This document shows, in pieces, positions 51,501 to 61,493 of a stretch of 64,000 bases of DNA. A program made the position numbers and the translations under genes. Each line of letters starts with the position of its first letter. The first letter of the stretch is position 1. Below the pieces are notes generated by a model. That model saw only the letters and a list, made by a program, of their open reading frames with translations, did no database searches and had not been told where the DNA came from. Source of the stretch: Luidia sarsii (lineage: Eukaryota > Echinodermata > Asteroidea > Paxillosida > Luidiidae); assembly GCA_949987565.1 (NCBI GenBank), contig OX465112.1:14973951-15037950 (forward strand), in the 5' to 3' direction.

Positions 51501-54500
51501 GATGGCGGTATAGACCGCGGGGTTTCCTTGGGTGACGAGCCTCCGCATTGTCTCTCCATCCTCACTCCTCAAAGAGCCAATGTGCACTGCAAACATGTCT
51601 CCCACAAGGTACCGAGTAACTTCTCCAACACACGGTCTGAATTTATTGGCAATAAAATGTTGATTTCATTTTGACGAACACAATCCAACACCTTGGGTTT
51701 TATTGTCCGATAGTATTATCATTTGATTCATCGTTTTTGTATTAGTTTTGAATAATGCTCATCGAATATTTTCTATCATTGTCATCATGTTTAGTCATTG
51801 TCTTCGGTAAACTGACATTTGAATCTATCAAATACTAAAAGTAGGTCTCGCGTGTCTGTGCGTGAGAACAACTTCTTTAGAAGTGCCACTTTATAATCGC
51901 AAAATTATAAGCAAATACCGTAGAGAGCTCCCACGTATATACCAAACCCCAAATACCATGTACCAAAGTGCGAAATGCTTCGGCCGACACCTATAATGCA
52001 ATTTTGTCACGCCACAGAGAATTGATATTGCAGGAATTTCTGCTTATTTATACGAATTAGCCGTCCGAAATGTCATGCCAGTAGCAGACTATTTTGAGGG
52101 CACAACCTTCCTCGGGTTTCGGCGAGGTCGGAAAGGCAGAACCTGCCTTTACAATGGATATGGCCGGGGAGCTGGCGGTGTGCAAGGCACGAGAGAGCTG
52201 GATTGATTCGGTAGAGAGAAATAGGGGCGTGCACCGAGACAACAAGCGTATACTAGTGGAGTCCCCTCCCCCCTTGAACATACACGCTTAGAAGGAGACT
52301 TGTCTTTCAAGGCTGAGCCAAGATGCGACATACGTTACATTTGTCCGCTTATTTTGTGTTTTTTTTTATCGGGAGAGCGGCGGGCGATGGAGGCTGAGAC
52401 ACGTCGGCGATTGATTGGCGACAAGAGCTTCGTGATTGTTTGGGCATTGATGTACAGGCACGCGCAGCCAACTACTTGTTGCCAAACATCTTTTGCGCTT
52501 GCAGGGAGAGAGAGGGGAGAGGGGAGAGAGAGATGGGGTGGGAGAGATAGAGGGGGGAGGAGAGAGATGGATGGGGAGTGAGAGCGAGAGAGAGGAGAGA
52601 GACGGAGAGATATAGAGGGGAGAGAGGGGAGAGGGAGAGAGAGGGGGGACAGAGCGTGAGAGAGGGAGAGAAGGGGAGAGAGAGGGAGAGAGGGAGAGAG
52701 AGAGAGAGGGGGAGAGAGGGAGAGATATAGAGGGGAAAGAGAGGGGAGAGGGAGAGAGAGGGGAGACCGAGCGAGATAGAGGGAGAGAGAGAGGGAAATA
52801 TAGAGGGGAGAGAGCGAGGGAGAGTGGGAGAGAGAAAGGGGAGGGAGAGAGCGAGAGAGCGAGAGTGGGAGAGAGAGCGTGGGAGAGGGGAGATAGGGAA
52901 ATGTAGAGGGGAGAGAGCGAGGGAGAGTGGGAGAGAGAGGTAGAGAGAGGGTGGGAGAGAGAGAGCGAGAGGGAGAGAGCAAGAGAGGGAGGGAGAGAGA
53001 GAGGGAGGGGGAGATAGAGAGCAAGAGAGAGAGGGAGAGAGAGAGAGGGAGGGAGAGAGAGAGGAGGGGAGACGGGAGAGTGGGAGAGAGAGGGAAGGGA
53101 GAGAGCGAGAAAGAGGGGAAGAGAGGGGGAAAGAGAGGGAGCGAGAGAGAGAGAGAGAGAGGGACGAAGAGAGTGGAGAGATAGGTTGAGGAACTGGCGC
53201 GTGAATAATTCATGTCTCCTCTCTCTTTCTCCTAAGGACGGCATCGAGCTCAAGTTCTGTCTCTTCCCGCACCACTAAGGCATTGCAACCACAGCATGGC
53301 AAGGGGTAAATGCCCGGGAACGCGAATCGCGTCTTCCCCATCTGCGTGCATAATCATGATTAGAAGAAAAACACCCAGAGGAACCCAAGGCTTTCGTTTT
53401 TTAATAAGTTTTGGCGGAAAACAAAACCTTGAAAAAGCCATTCAAGTGCTGTTGGTCCCACTCCTGTTTCAAGTAGATAAGATACTCAGAGCACAACATT
53501 TGAATCTTTGATGAATAACAATCAATAACATGGAGACGGAAGGAAATTGAAAGGATTAATGATGAGCCAAGAATTCATTAAAGATAACATAGGGAGATTT
53601 CACTTAGGCTTAAGAGGGATGTCTCTTCACAATGCTGTACAATGTTGTTTTCTCGCGACAGTAACGGACATGGACTGTATATGATCTCGCAGAAACTATA
53701 GACGGCATCTCATCTGATTCTGCGTACTTAACACAGTTTCACACTGAACAATGTGGACATATTTGTGACCCGGCACAGCATAATGAGGAATAACCCCCAC
53801 TTTTGAGATTTTGACATTTTCTAATGATGTGAAAGAGTATACCATTAGCTTTCAAATGATATCAAATTTATTTCCGTGTGAACTTTGTTGTAAATAGTAC
53901 AAGGGGACTTCGCTCGTTCAGTTGGTAGCAGACACAATAATTATAGCAGCGCCATTCTAACTCCTCGAAAGCGGCCATTCAAAAAGGCAGGAACTTTACA
54001 TTTTTATGAAAACAGTACACAAACACTCCCCCGAAATCCTCGTTTTTTCAAAATTTAGAGACGGATTTCGGAAAAATTCTTTGGACATGATATCCTCCGA
54101 TACATTAACTTTCCGAAAATACAATTTGTTTTATCGAATTGAGAAGATACTCTGACTTCAGGAGTTGTTTACTCGAAAAGTGTTTTGGTGGGATATTCCT
54201 CATGTCGCTGTGCCGGGTCACATTTACTGGTTTGTCGTATTTGTTATCTTATGATTTTTTTATCTGAGAGGCTTCGTTGCGAGTACGTTGGTTCTAAAAA
54301 AAAAAGTCTGTGTTTAGTTGCAGTGATGAAAGACTCAAGACAAAAGCTAGAGACTATATTATTACACGATTGGTTGCAATGGAGAAGTGAATTTTCATCG
54401 ATGTTTTCATCAAGAATCGGATGACCAACTGAGCCGAACAAGAGTGTTATGTCACGAGCATGAACGCCGCCCTGTCTCTGGTTCGCAACCGCTGCCAATC

Positions 54501-57500
54501 TGGGTTGAATTACCTTTCAAACTCCATACGCGCCTCTCCAGTGCTTGTCATATAGCCACCGTTCAAACCCCACATCCCCCTGGGGTATGTATATAATCTG
54601 ATCGCTTTAACGAAATATGGCTGGCATCTCTAATTGGATCACGCCGATGTTTATTGGCGCATCTGCCAGCATACCACAACAAGTATTATTCTTTCTTTCG
54701 GGTCGCGTGTAACGTTATCGCCGGCACTAATGCAAACACAACAGCGGTTTGTGGAGCTGGGCGTACTGAGGCAATGCGAAAGCATATCTTGTTGAGTTAT
54801 ACCAAGGAGGAATACGGAAACGAGCGGCTTCTTGCATCTGTGGGTCGGCACTCCTCTTCAGTTACATCGGAATAACTGAGATTGGGTATACATGGTTCCA
54901 CCCCGCCCACAACTTCCGTTCGTACTGATACCGCAGGGCTCAACCTGTGCTTCGATACGGTGGGTTGAGGGCTATTCTGGCTACGTTCATAACAATTCCC
55001 CTGACAGGGGTACGGACATTTTGTAGACTTGTCCTCCAATGATGGAGAAAGCCGGTGAAAGGGGAAATACGTACGTCATCGGATGCCAAGAAGGAAGCAG
55101 CCGACGCTTCCATTCTATGCTGCATTTCATGTGAAAGACACCCCATTCAAGTTTCCTACAAAGAAGGTTGTTGGATATTCTATCATAGAGAAGAAAGACA
55201 TTTGATCACTGGGTATAGTAGAGGAATTCTGCGTGGGATGTGCATGGCGGACGTCAGAAGTCCGATTCAGCTGCGATGGAGGGAAAGGGAATCGAGACAT
55301 CGATGGTCGATTTCATGAAGTCCGTCCTAACTTATAGGCCTACCATGGAGGAATAAGGAGTCCTCCATGCTTATACGATCAAATCGCAAGACGACGAGCA
55401 ATGCACAGGAACCATACGGCCTATCACACTTACGACGGGTTATCCATCGTAAGCTGAGTTACCATGCATCGTAAGGCTTTGTGAAATCCACCATAAACGA
55501 AAGACTGATGTATTATAAAACTAGTACAGTAATAGGCCTATGGGGAGAGCATACCTTCTGACGTGCTTTGAAACGAGTCATGTGGACAGATATGTTATCG
55601 TGCTTGTTTGCTTGCCTTGGTATGAGCTATTTCTCATCCGACTATCTCTTGGGTCCAAGTATGGTCCAAGGTTAGTGAACGTACGTGCCTTTGCTTATCG
55701 TCCTATCGGCATTTCCTGTTATGGGAATACTAATCGCGGGCATTCACTCGTTGACGGAGTTCGTAGCTGGGATAAGAGCTGTGAGCTGTTGGTGGATCCA
55801 ACACGAAAGAGGCGTTATCAACCAATGCAATCTACTATGTATCGGACTCCTGCGAAGAAGCCGGCTATAGAATGACCACAACGCGTAATACGAGGAACGG
55901 CAATCACCCCGATTAATGTAACCCATATTTAATTTCCCGATAATTTCCGACCCAGGGCGACGCTGAGCGAGGTGTCCCCACGAGGTCCGCGGTTGAAGGC
56001 ATTGCTGTCTGCCCCCATAGAGCCCGCCTGTCAACCCCCATCCTCGTCAACCGATGATGAAGTGGTTCGTCTATAGGCACGCGCCTGGGAGGTTATCGGG
56101 GTCCAATCAGCACGACAAATACTTCAAGCAATAATGGATGTCCGGATATCTGATATCTGATATCTATAATTGGTCTAAGCTTACAGGTGCTGCTGCTTTG
56201 CTTTGATCAAGGTGGTGCTTGACGAACAAAGTGGGGGCGAGGGGGGGGGGGCAGGCAATCGATCAACACGTGGATATATAGGCCTACAGAGAAGGTTGTG
56301 GTGACCAGGCTGAAGACATCACCTTCAAAGAACGTGACCACCTAAAATATCGCAAACCATTTTACTAAGTCTGGGAAGGGACGGGTAATGATATTCTAAG
56401 CACCCCCTTCTGCGCAATATCATTCCGCCGACACAGGTACCTATCGGAATTCTTCAGGATATCATTCGGCGAGCAAAAGAGATCAGTTATAAGCGTCCAA
56501 TCCGAGCCGGCCTGATATATTTTCCTCCCCAAAAAAGTCTTAACCCTCAAAGAGCCGGGGGCGGATTTTGCCCCTGTATTTTTTGGTATAGCGTCTCAGT
56601 GATTTTGTTCTGCGTGTTGAGGCTTTAAGACATTTTTAGCAATCTTCTTAGGCACATTTTGACAAAAATTTTATAAAAATTGGAGGTGCCGTTCTCTGAC
56701 GATGAGAATTTTTTAGGGTCATGGTATAGCTAGAAAGAATTGTTTTCCATTGACTCACACTATATAAAAGCAAAGCATCCACGGTGCATAGGATATTTCT
56801 TGTCAGGAATTCCTGGGCATAATTAGCTCATTAATATTGCTGTATGCAATCGTTGGTTTTTCGTGTTTCGTTATCATTGTCAAATTGATGCTCAGTAAAA
56901 ATCTCAGTAAACTCAGTAAAACTCAGTAAAAATCATAGGAAATAAAAAAAACAATGAAACCATGAAAAAATGGAATCATGAATAATTAATGAGCTATATT
57001 TAGACAATTTTTTTTTTCAAACGAAATTTTACAAAAAAATTCATTATGTTATTCTCCACCACCCTGCTAAATATCATTTGAATCCGCCCCCACCCCGGTG
57101 GTAAGATTGTCAAAATAACCCGGCTTTTTGAGGGTTAAAGCGTCAAACTATATAACAGGAAAAAGCAAGAATGTTACCTCCTTTCCTTTTCCCTTTAGTG
57201 AGAAACAGGTGCTTATTGCTGACGGGGATCGATAGGAACCATGTTCGGGCCTTGAAGCACAGTGCATCAGGCTCCCGACGAACTGAATGACGACCCCCGT
57301 AGCCTTAGTCACTCCCAATACCGGATATTAATTTTTCCGCATTCTCAAACATCCCGTGATCGGCCGGCGGGCAGGGAGAGTTGCCCCTTTAAACCCCCGT
57401 TGGGATGAAGCGGCAGAAGGGTGTTGATTACTAGTTCATTATTTCCTCAAAAAAGAAAAACACATAGACACGCCGGAAGACGTGGTACACTTGTATGGGA

Positions 57501-59327
57501 ATCCAGACTAGTATAGTCGTCCCGAAAACCCGGTCAGGAATATCTGGACCCCAAATCGTCTAAAAGGGGTCAGATATAATTCATTCCAATTTTTCACTGA
57601 CCGTCTATACTTTTCATACTGCCAAGTTACGTAGTCCTTCGGCGGTCTAAGGAAAATATAATAACCATCTTTCCGCAACTTCATTTTAAATAAAACTCCG
57701 CCGTTGAGAAAAGTTCTCCTATAGGATGAGAATTGAATTTTGATCATTTTAGTTATAGTAAAACGATTTGCAACATCTTCGCATAGGCCTATTACTCTAA
57801 ACAAAATCGAATACAAAAACGAGCCTAAACGAAAACTAAGTTAGAATATATTGAATTAAGGCTCTAAGAATAAGATGGTGGTTGCTTGTGGGAATGCTGG
57901 TGGCCGAAATGGTTCCCTTGGTAACGGAACCCGTGTAATATCAGCCGTAAATCGACATGGTGTGTTTCCAAGCTGCAACAGACCAAAGAGGTTTTATTTT
58001 ACGCTGTAAAAATCGATTTTAATTTGCACTTCTCCGTATCGAGTCTGAGCTTATATATATAGTTTCACTGTTCCTCTGTCACAAACAACACTTTCTAAAG
58101 GAGAAGTGGCAATCTTACGTCTTCTATTTCAGAAGATAGCAGGCCCCTTGTCAATTGCTTAGGGGACTGGCAATCTGGCAGATATAGACCTGCCTTGAAA
58201 AATTGAATCCTGGGTTTTCTGATCAAACCTGAAAGCCTAATAGAATGAATAAATTATAACCAATCCTTTCAGCAGTGTGTAAAGAAAGTGGTGGTATAAT
58301 GTATAATGCAATGGCAGATGCAAGTATCTGTAAGATTTCAATTTCGCGTTTCGCATTTCGCGTTTCGTGTCTGGGCATCACTCTATGGAGGGATATCAAG
58401 CCGTGGCTATACGTGCGCAGGACTAACGCCACAATGGGCCGCCTGTGTCCACCCATCAAAAGCAATCGCTCGTCATGCATAAAAATGGTAACGTGCTGGA
58501 GATTGTCCACATCCAAGGCAGCCCATTTTCAAGGGGCTGGAAGTTGCCCTAGTCCTGGCATCCCATTAAAGGCCAGCCTATACGAGAGTGCAATAAACAG
58601 ATATAAATATTGAATAGATCCATGCTACGACGGTCCTGTCGAAGCAGGGTGCGCAGCTGCTTATTAATAAAACAATAGTTGTGCATCTCGGTTTTGAGTT
58701 ACCGTTCGCGGATAAAACCAAGCGAACAAGCCAACAGCTCCATCCAACCGTGTCTTTGCATGTCATTATATCCTATACCGCATTACATTGAAAACAATAA
58801 CATCACTGAATGCTACATCCACCCCCTCTCGCGTGATAGAAACCAAACACGTCAACTACATACCAAAAAATCATTTGAGGGCACCGTTGTAGTGATAGCC
58901 AAACCTGGACAGATGTCAAACCTCGATTTGCATGAAAGCATTTGATTTTGGGTGGCTGTGACTTGCATGTGCTCCACGGGAATTCCGCCTTTAAGCTCGC
59001 GATCAGCCTTCTTTTCTGAGGGGATGGATCCGTCCCGCTGTCACAGGGTATACCGGCAGTGAGCAATTGGATTGCTTCCACCGACCCGTCAGTCCACGAC
59101 TGTGCCTTGATGCTATACTCATGACAGATGTGAGGCAAAATTGGAGTACAACAAATTGAAATATATTGACCTCTTTAGTTGTCTTGATTAATCTGAAGGA
59201 TTGTACTCGGCATAAGAGATATTTTCATAAAAAGAAAACCATTTAACCACTATTGCTTATCTTTTTTTCTCCTTTATTTCAGGACGAGAGAAAACAAACT
59301 TTGAAAATAAACGCTTGGGTGACATTG
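30474..59327 (+). CDS. Gene B: nAChR-type Cys-loop channel subunit, exons 1-3 (partial)
   Basis: Three exons (30474-30540, 51342-51490, 59283-59327) join in frame through GT-AG sites to the first 87 residues. These are a signal peptide, the N-terminal helix and first strands of the extracellular domain, and the NxW segment. Exon lengths 149 and 45 bp and phases 1-0-0 equal those of gene A. The encoded IRPV, TVVEM, AQV and KINAW.T motifs are shared, so the genes are tandem paralogs. Introns 1 and 2 are 20,801 and 7,792 bp, against 984 bp for gene A intron 2. The Cys-loop and membrane segments must lie beyond 64000; no 110 bp exon 4 was found in 59328-64000. Ligand class and ion selectivity therefore cannot be told. 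Confidence 0.85.
30605..30945. mobile_element. Penelope-like fragment with two opposed hammerhead-like cores
   Basis: The left part is the family core and upstream block in minus orientation (core 30614-30658; block to about 30760, matching 3090-3200). On the + strand at 30914-30936 there is a second core: an intact CTGAGGA box, then stem II GGTC / GACC, but ATAA in place of GAAA. It sits at the start of gene B intron 1. Confidence 0.5.
30946..32721. other. Gene B intron 1, nothing recognised
   Basis: No exon or element supported; short incidental frames and a C run at about 31931-31947. Confidence 0.45.
32722..33190. mobile_element. Foldback MITE, TGTGACCCGGCACA family, copy 1
   Basis: 469 bp with ends TGTGACCCGGCACAGC and GCTGTGCCGGGTCACA in inverted order, each followed inward by ATGAGGAATA-type sequence. 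Related copies are at 53764-54222 (inverted) and 50125-50353 (inverted, internally deleted). No transposase. The insertion-site duplication could not be fixed; the flanks are TATA-rich. Confidence 0.85.
33248..33372. repeat. 25-mer minisatellite, five units
   Basis: Exactly five 25-base units. The first two are GTTCTCGACGCGGAACGCGG followed by TGAGC, and the later ones are progressively diverged. Unit boundaries hold without indels. It lies 57 bp after a foldback MITE in gene B intron 1. Confidence 0.9.
33656..33999. repeat. Foldback element, GGGGCCATTCA family
   Basis: The ends GGGGCCATTCACAATTTTC and GAAAATTATGAATGGCCCC are inverted. Inverted similarity continues for about 40 bp (TTTTAAAATTTCGAA / GAAATTTTAAAAC). 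The interior is AT-rich with CCCACCCACCCACC. Only one copy is seen in the window. Confidence 0.7.
34000..43500. other. Gene B intron 1 interior, nothing recognised
   Basis: About 9.5 kb with no supported exon, RNA gene or complete element. A G/C-homopolymer-rich stretch lies at 40960-41490 (several runs of 8-12 C or G). The open frames there on both strands are overlapping and compositionally driven. Confidence 0.4.
43501..43552 (-). ncRNA. Hammerhead ribozyme-like motif with canonical core
   Basis: On the minus strand the sequence contains CTGATGA (complement at 43539-43545), stem II GGTTC / GGATC around a TGCTA loop (with two wobble pairs), GAAA (43519-43522), and a five-pair stem III GTTAG-GCCG-CTAAC (43504-43517). 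It is then followed by UUA where the UH cleavage dinucleotide is expected. One C-U mismatch lies next to the A-U closing pair, and flanking stem I pairing is poor, so activity is doubtful. It is the best-preserved member of the family listed at 3090, 15375, 30605 and 44205. Confidence 0.55.
44205..44310 (-). mobile_element. Penelope-like 3' tail with hammerhead-like core
   Basis: An uninterrupted tail: the complement of the core at 44264-44308 (GGGCCTGACGTTTCGATCC..GGACCTTTCTCAAAGGC), preceded at 44209-44250 by ATGTTGCAAACTGCTTACTG and ACTAAAATTACC. This is the reference for the broken copy at 21664-21912. Confidence 0.55.
44311..46699. other. Gene B intron 1, nothing recognised
   Basis: No supported exon or element; a short CA/CG repeat at about 45073-45093. 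Confidence 0.4.
46700..46750 (-). mobile_element. Diverged hammerhead-like family core
   Basis: GCACACGTTTCGATC followed by TGACCTTTCTCAAAGG matches the family core in minus orientation with several changes; flanking tail not recognisable. Confidence 0.35.
46751..48372. other. Gene B intron 1, nothing recognised
   Basis: GC-rich from about 47760 to 48250 with C runs, but no promoter, exon or element could be supported. Open frames there have no family signature. Confidence 0.4.
48373..48557. mobile_element. 185 bp MITE with 7 bp target duplication, copy 1
   Basis: Terminal inverted repeats of about 45 bp beginning ACGCAGTGGCTGTTGTTACG. Flanked on both sides by TTTTTTA (48366-48372 and 48558-48564). 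The second copy, also 185 bp but with its interior inverted, is at 60165-60349. Confidence 0.9.
48558..50124. other. Gene B intron 1, nothing recognised
   Basis: No supported exon or element; a G run at about 49150-49161. Confidence 0.4.
50125..50353. mobile_element. Foldback MITE, TGTGACCCGGCACA family, copy 2 (deleted)
   Basis: 229 bp with both terminal inverted repeats intact but about 230 bp of interior missing relative to 53764-54222, whose orientation it shares. Confidence 0.85.
50419..50860. mobile_element. SINE-like element split by a MITE
   Basis: The left SINE piece (GGTAAAACTGACTGGGGACG, 50419-50438) and right piece (CAATTTGGAAAAATGGCAAAG onward, 50794-50860) are separated by the MITE at 50439-50797. 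The uninterrupted order is seen at 51100-51142 (GGAAAAAACTGGGAGCATTT then AAACAATTTGG). The right piece includes GGACTGGACCGGGACCCGCG, a diverged B-box region. Confidence 0.5.
50439..50797. mobile_element. MITE, TTTAAAGCCCC family, copy 3 (right end lost)
   Basis: It matches 8123-8496 from TTTAAAGCCCCTACACAACA to CTTACCAAT, then stops. The last roughly 18 bp of the right terminal repeat are missing and SINE sequence follows directly, sharing CAAT at the junction. Confidence 0.8.
51095..51150. repeat. SINE head fragment
   Basis: GGAAAAAACTGGGAGCATTT then AAACAATTTGGAAAACGGCA, the same order of parts as at 9811 and 50419, lying 190 bp before gene B exon 2. Confidence 0.4.
51342..51490 (+). CDS. 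Gene B exon 2: N-terminal helix and first strands
   Basis: 149 bp between acceptor CACTCTTCAG and donor GTAAGG. It starts with two bases (GT) that complete the Gly codon begun in exon 1 and ends in phase 0. It encodes ATDEHTRLFRTLF, NHSNLIRPV and TVVEMLLFLAQVIQL, clearly parallel to gene A exon 2. NHS is a potential N-glycosylation site. Confidence 0.9.
51491..52503. other. Gene B intron 2, nothing recognised
   Basis: No supported exon or element. Confidence 0.4.
52504..53170. repeat. Polypurine GA tract, about 670 bp
   Basis: Almost entirely A and G on the + strand, built of GAGA and GGGA units with rare T or C. The long Ser/Leu/Pro frames on the minus strand and Arg/Glu/Gly frames on the plus strand are translations of this tract. 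It lies in gene B intron 2. Confidence 0.97.
53171..53763. other. Gene B intron 2, nothing recognised
   Basis: No supported exon or element. Confidence 0.4.
53764..54222. mobile_element. Foldback MITE, TGTGACCCGGCACA family, copy 3
   Basis: A 459 bp full-length copy, inverted relative to 32722-33190. The interior of the two is readily alignable after reversal (for example CGAAAGCGGCCATTC here, GAATGGCCGCTTTCG there). Confidence 0.87.
54223..55305. other. Gene B intron 2, nothing recognised
   Basis: No supported exon or element. Confidence 0.4.
55306..55493. repeat. Foldback element, GGATTTCAC family, copy 2
   Basis: GTCGATTTCATGAAG at the left, GGCTTTGTGAAATCCACC at the right, with matching inner parts AACCATACGGCCTATCACAC and ATGCATCGTAAGG. 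Relative to copy 1 it carries about 35 extra bases near 55340-55372. Confidence 0.65.
55494..56539. other. Gene B intron 2, nothing recognised
   Basis: No supported exon; a short GATATCT tandem repeat at about 56147-56166. Confidence 0.4.
56544..57134. mobile_element. 591 bp MITE flanked by TTAA
   Basis: Terminal inverted repeats CCCTCAAAGAGCCGGG / CCCGGCTTTTTGAGGG (one mismatch in 16), with TTAA on each side (56540-56543 and 57135-57138). A TTAA duplication is typical of piggyBac- and Kolobok-type elements. The interior is AT-rich, has no transposase, and contains a short CTCAGTAAAA tandem repeat at about 56890-56932. Confidence 0.8.
57139..59282. other. Gene B intron 2, nothing recognised
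   Basis: No supported exon or element; a small TTTCGCGTTTCGCA repeat near 58343-58368. Confidence 0.4.
59283..59327 (+). CDS. Gene B exon 3 (45 bp)
   Basis: Fifteen codons, DERKQTLKINAWVTL, phase 0, between a pyrimidine-rich acceptor TTTATTTCAG and donor GTAAGT. Ten of 15 residues match gene A exon 3. Confidence 0.9.
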
Positions 59328-59378
59328 GTAAGTATTTATTCCCTTAATTGTCGAAAACACGTATATTAAGTGGAAGTT

Positions 59379-59500
59379 TTGCGGTGACACCATGTAGCAC
59401 ATGTCTTCTTAGAAGGAGTATGTGGCTCAACGGTTCGGGCAGTGTGTACTCTGCCCGTCGTCAGGTGACAGTCACAGCGAGTAACGTGGTGTCACCGCAT
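59379..59500. repeat. Foldback element, TTGCGGTGACACC family, copy 2
   Basis: The ends TTGCGGTGACACCATGT and GTGGTGTCACCGCA are inverted. The outer sequence is the same as at 5052-5206, but the interior differs, so only the ends are shared. It begins 51 bp after gene B exon 3. Confidence 0.65.
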
Positions 59501-60164
59501 AACTCATCTCATATTAGTTTTATCGAAAGAAAACTACCTTGTCTTTTTCGTGACAAAAGACTCTTCTGATCTCGATTAAAAAAGAAGCCGAGGGTTTCAA
59601 ATTGGTTTTTAAAATCTAATACAAGAGAACGGGTTGCGTGGGCGTCCCATACCTGCCCCGTGATGTTTGTTATCTGTCGGTGTCGGCCGCCTTGTTTTCA
59701 GCTAGAAAGTGCTGGGCGGAAACATTAGCCGCCACACAGCCACACAGAAATCTGATGAGCGCTCGTATTTTCCCCTCTTCGATATTTATTAGATTCGTCT
59801 GATTCCTCGGCAACGTCTGCACGTTGGCTTCCATAACCTTCGGGCTTACATTGACGCAAGCGGCTGATTAAAGAAGGCCATGAAACACGAGCCATCTGGG
59901 CCAAACGCGGACATGTTTTTTCCCCCTTTTTTCACCCAAAACGGGCGGGGAACCTTATATTCCACGGCCCACTCGTGTTCCATTCAAACTAACCAGCACA
60001 GTGATTTTTATTCCTGTTCTCTTATTACCGACCAGTTTCAGTCGATAGGAATTAAAGTAAACTGCTTGCAGATTTATTTGAGCGTGCGCATGCATAGTGG
60101 CATATAGACGAACTCTTGGTGGCAGCAGACTGGCGAGTTTCCATTGCTAATGATATTAAAAGAA
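59501..60164. other. Gene B intron 3, nothing recognised
   Basis: No supported exon or element. Confidence 0.4.
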
Positions 60165-60349
60165 ACGCAGTGGCTGTTGTTACGGCAGTCGTCCGTGTGG
60201 TTCCCAGACTTCACAGTATCCGTCGGGATGTTTAGCTCTTGGAACCAGACTATCAGCTAATAGACTGGTTCAACCAGCCTGCAATGCTGACGAAATACAA
60301 TCCAGTCAGGGAACCACACGGACGACTGCCGTAACAACAGCCACTGCGT
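60165..60349. mobile_element. 185 bp MITE with 7 bp target duplication, copy 2
   Basis: The same ends as 48373-48557 (ACGCAGTGGCTGTTGTTACG), same length, interior reversed. Flanked by AAAAGAA on both sides (60158-60164 and 60350-60356). Confidence 0.9.
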
Positions 60350-60356
60350 AAAAGAA

Positions 60357-61423
60357 AACGATCTCATTGTATATGTCAACGCCTAAAAAAAGACTGATGA
60401 GAAGAGGGAGATGGCAGTAGCCATAGAGGACTCCCGTTGAATCCTGTGAAATTGAATTCAGGATGAACAAGAAAAATCGTTGCTGCGTCACCAAGCTCAC
60501 GTTGACTTTGCATCAGACCCTCTCCTGCGCTCGCACCACTTCCTCTAGTCGACTCCTCCATCTACCCCCTCTCGCATTTAAATAGATCCATCCCGGCACT
60601 TCGCAGGTACGGGCAACCCGTCAAGATCGATTCGATTCGTAGGTGCAATAAATGAGAAGAAGGGGTGGGGGTGGGGGGGAGAGAAGAAGTGCGACACGAC
60701 AGGGGCGATTCACACCGCCGCCATCGATCCATCGGTAAACAGCCGTCAGCGGGTCCGCAGCCTTGTCGTGTGAACACAATAATCGGCAGCTGTTTTGACT
60801 CGACACGGCCAGCCCCGACTCGCGACGGTATCACTGCCCCGCTCAGATAGCGGCGGGCACTGTATCGCCGCATGCCTTTGGCATCCTTCCCTCGCATACC
60901 GCGCTGACTATTACTCACCGATGGCTGGAAGGATAGACCGCGTTGGAAATTGTATGAATAGTGACAGTGATACCCCCAAGCCCGCTTGCACAACTTGCTA
61001 GCTTACGAGCAAAGAGAGGGGAGCTAGATACTCCCCCCTCTCCATCCTAATAGTGAAGCTATCGTTTTTATCCTCATTCCTTCATCTCCCGCAGCAATAC
61101 ACCCTTATTGTCAGTAGCATCTTGCATCTGATGAGAGCGCACAGCTGAATCATTATATAGAGGTGGTCGTTGTATACACACGGTATATGCAGAAAGCCGA
61201 TGTTAGTCCGCCGTTCGCCCGCACACGTGTACAAGATACCACATGACTCTGCTTAGGGCTGTTTACAAGATTACTGAAAATCAAGTGTGTGACTGCCAAA
61301 ATAATAATGTACCATCGTATTACACGCGCCATCTTAGGACGCGCGCGTGTACACGCGTGTATGGGGAAGCCGCGAACTGGGATTTAATAAGATATTTCTT
61401 TGGGTGAGAAACAAAAGTTGACT
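60357..61423. other. Gene B intron 3, nothing recognised
   Basis: No exon with nAChR motifs was found; a GT/GC-rich alternating stretch at about 61330-61360. Confidence 0.4.
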
Positions 61424-61493
61424 GTATCGGGACTTGAACCCGAGACCTCTGGCTCAATGACCAGCGCTCTTACCACCTGAGATATCAAGCCCT
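61424..61493 (-). mobile_element. tRNA-derived sequence (SINE head)
   Basis: The minus strand reads GGGCTTGATATCTCAGGTGG, TAAGAGCGCTGG, a CTGG/CCAG anticodon stem with an eight-base loop, and a perfect T arm TCGGGTTCAAGTCCCGA. The acceptor ends (GGGCTTG and TACAGTC) do not pair, so it is not a functional tRNA gene. It resembles the B-box pieces at 9855 and 27090. Confidence 0.55.

Noticed and set aside
52335..53253. Minus-strand frames of nearly 300 residues rich in Ser, Leu and Pro
   Set aside because: They are translations of the GA polypurine tract in two frames.
53236..53276. Possible mini-exon after TTTCTCCTAAG encoding DGIELKFCLFPHH and a stop
   Set aside because: Acceptor-like context, but the peptide does not fit the nAChR fold at this position and would truncate gene B between exons 2 and 3.
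61424..61493. Functional tRNA gene
   Set aside because: The acceptor ends do not pair and the anticodon loop has eight bases, so it was called tRNA-derived instead.
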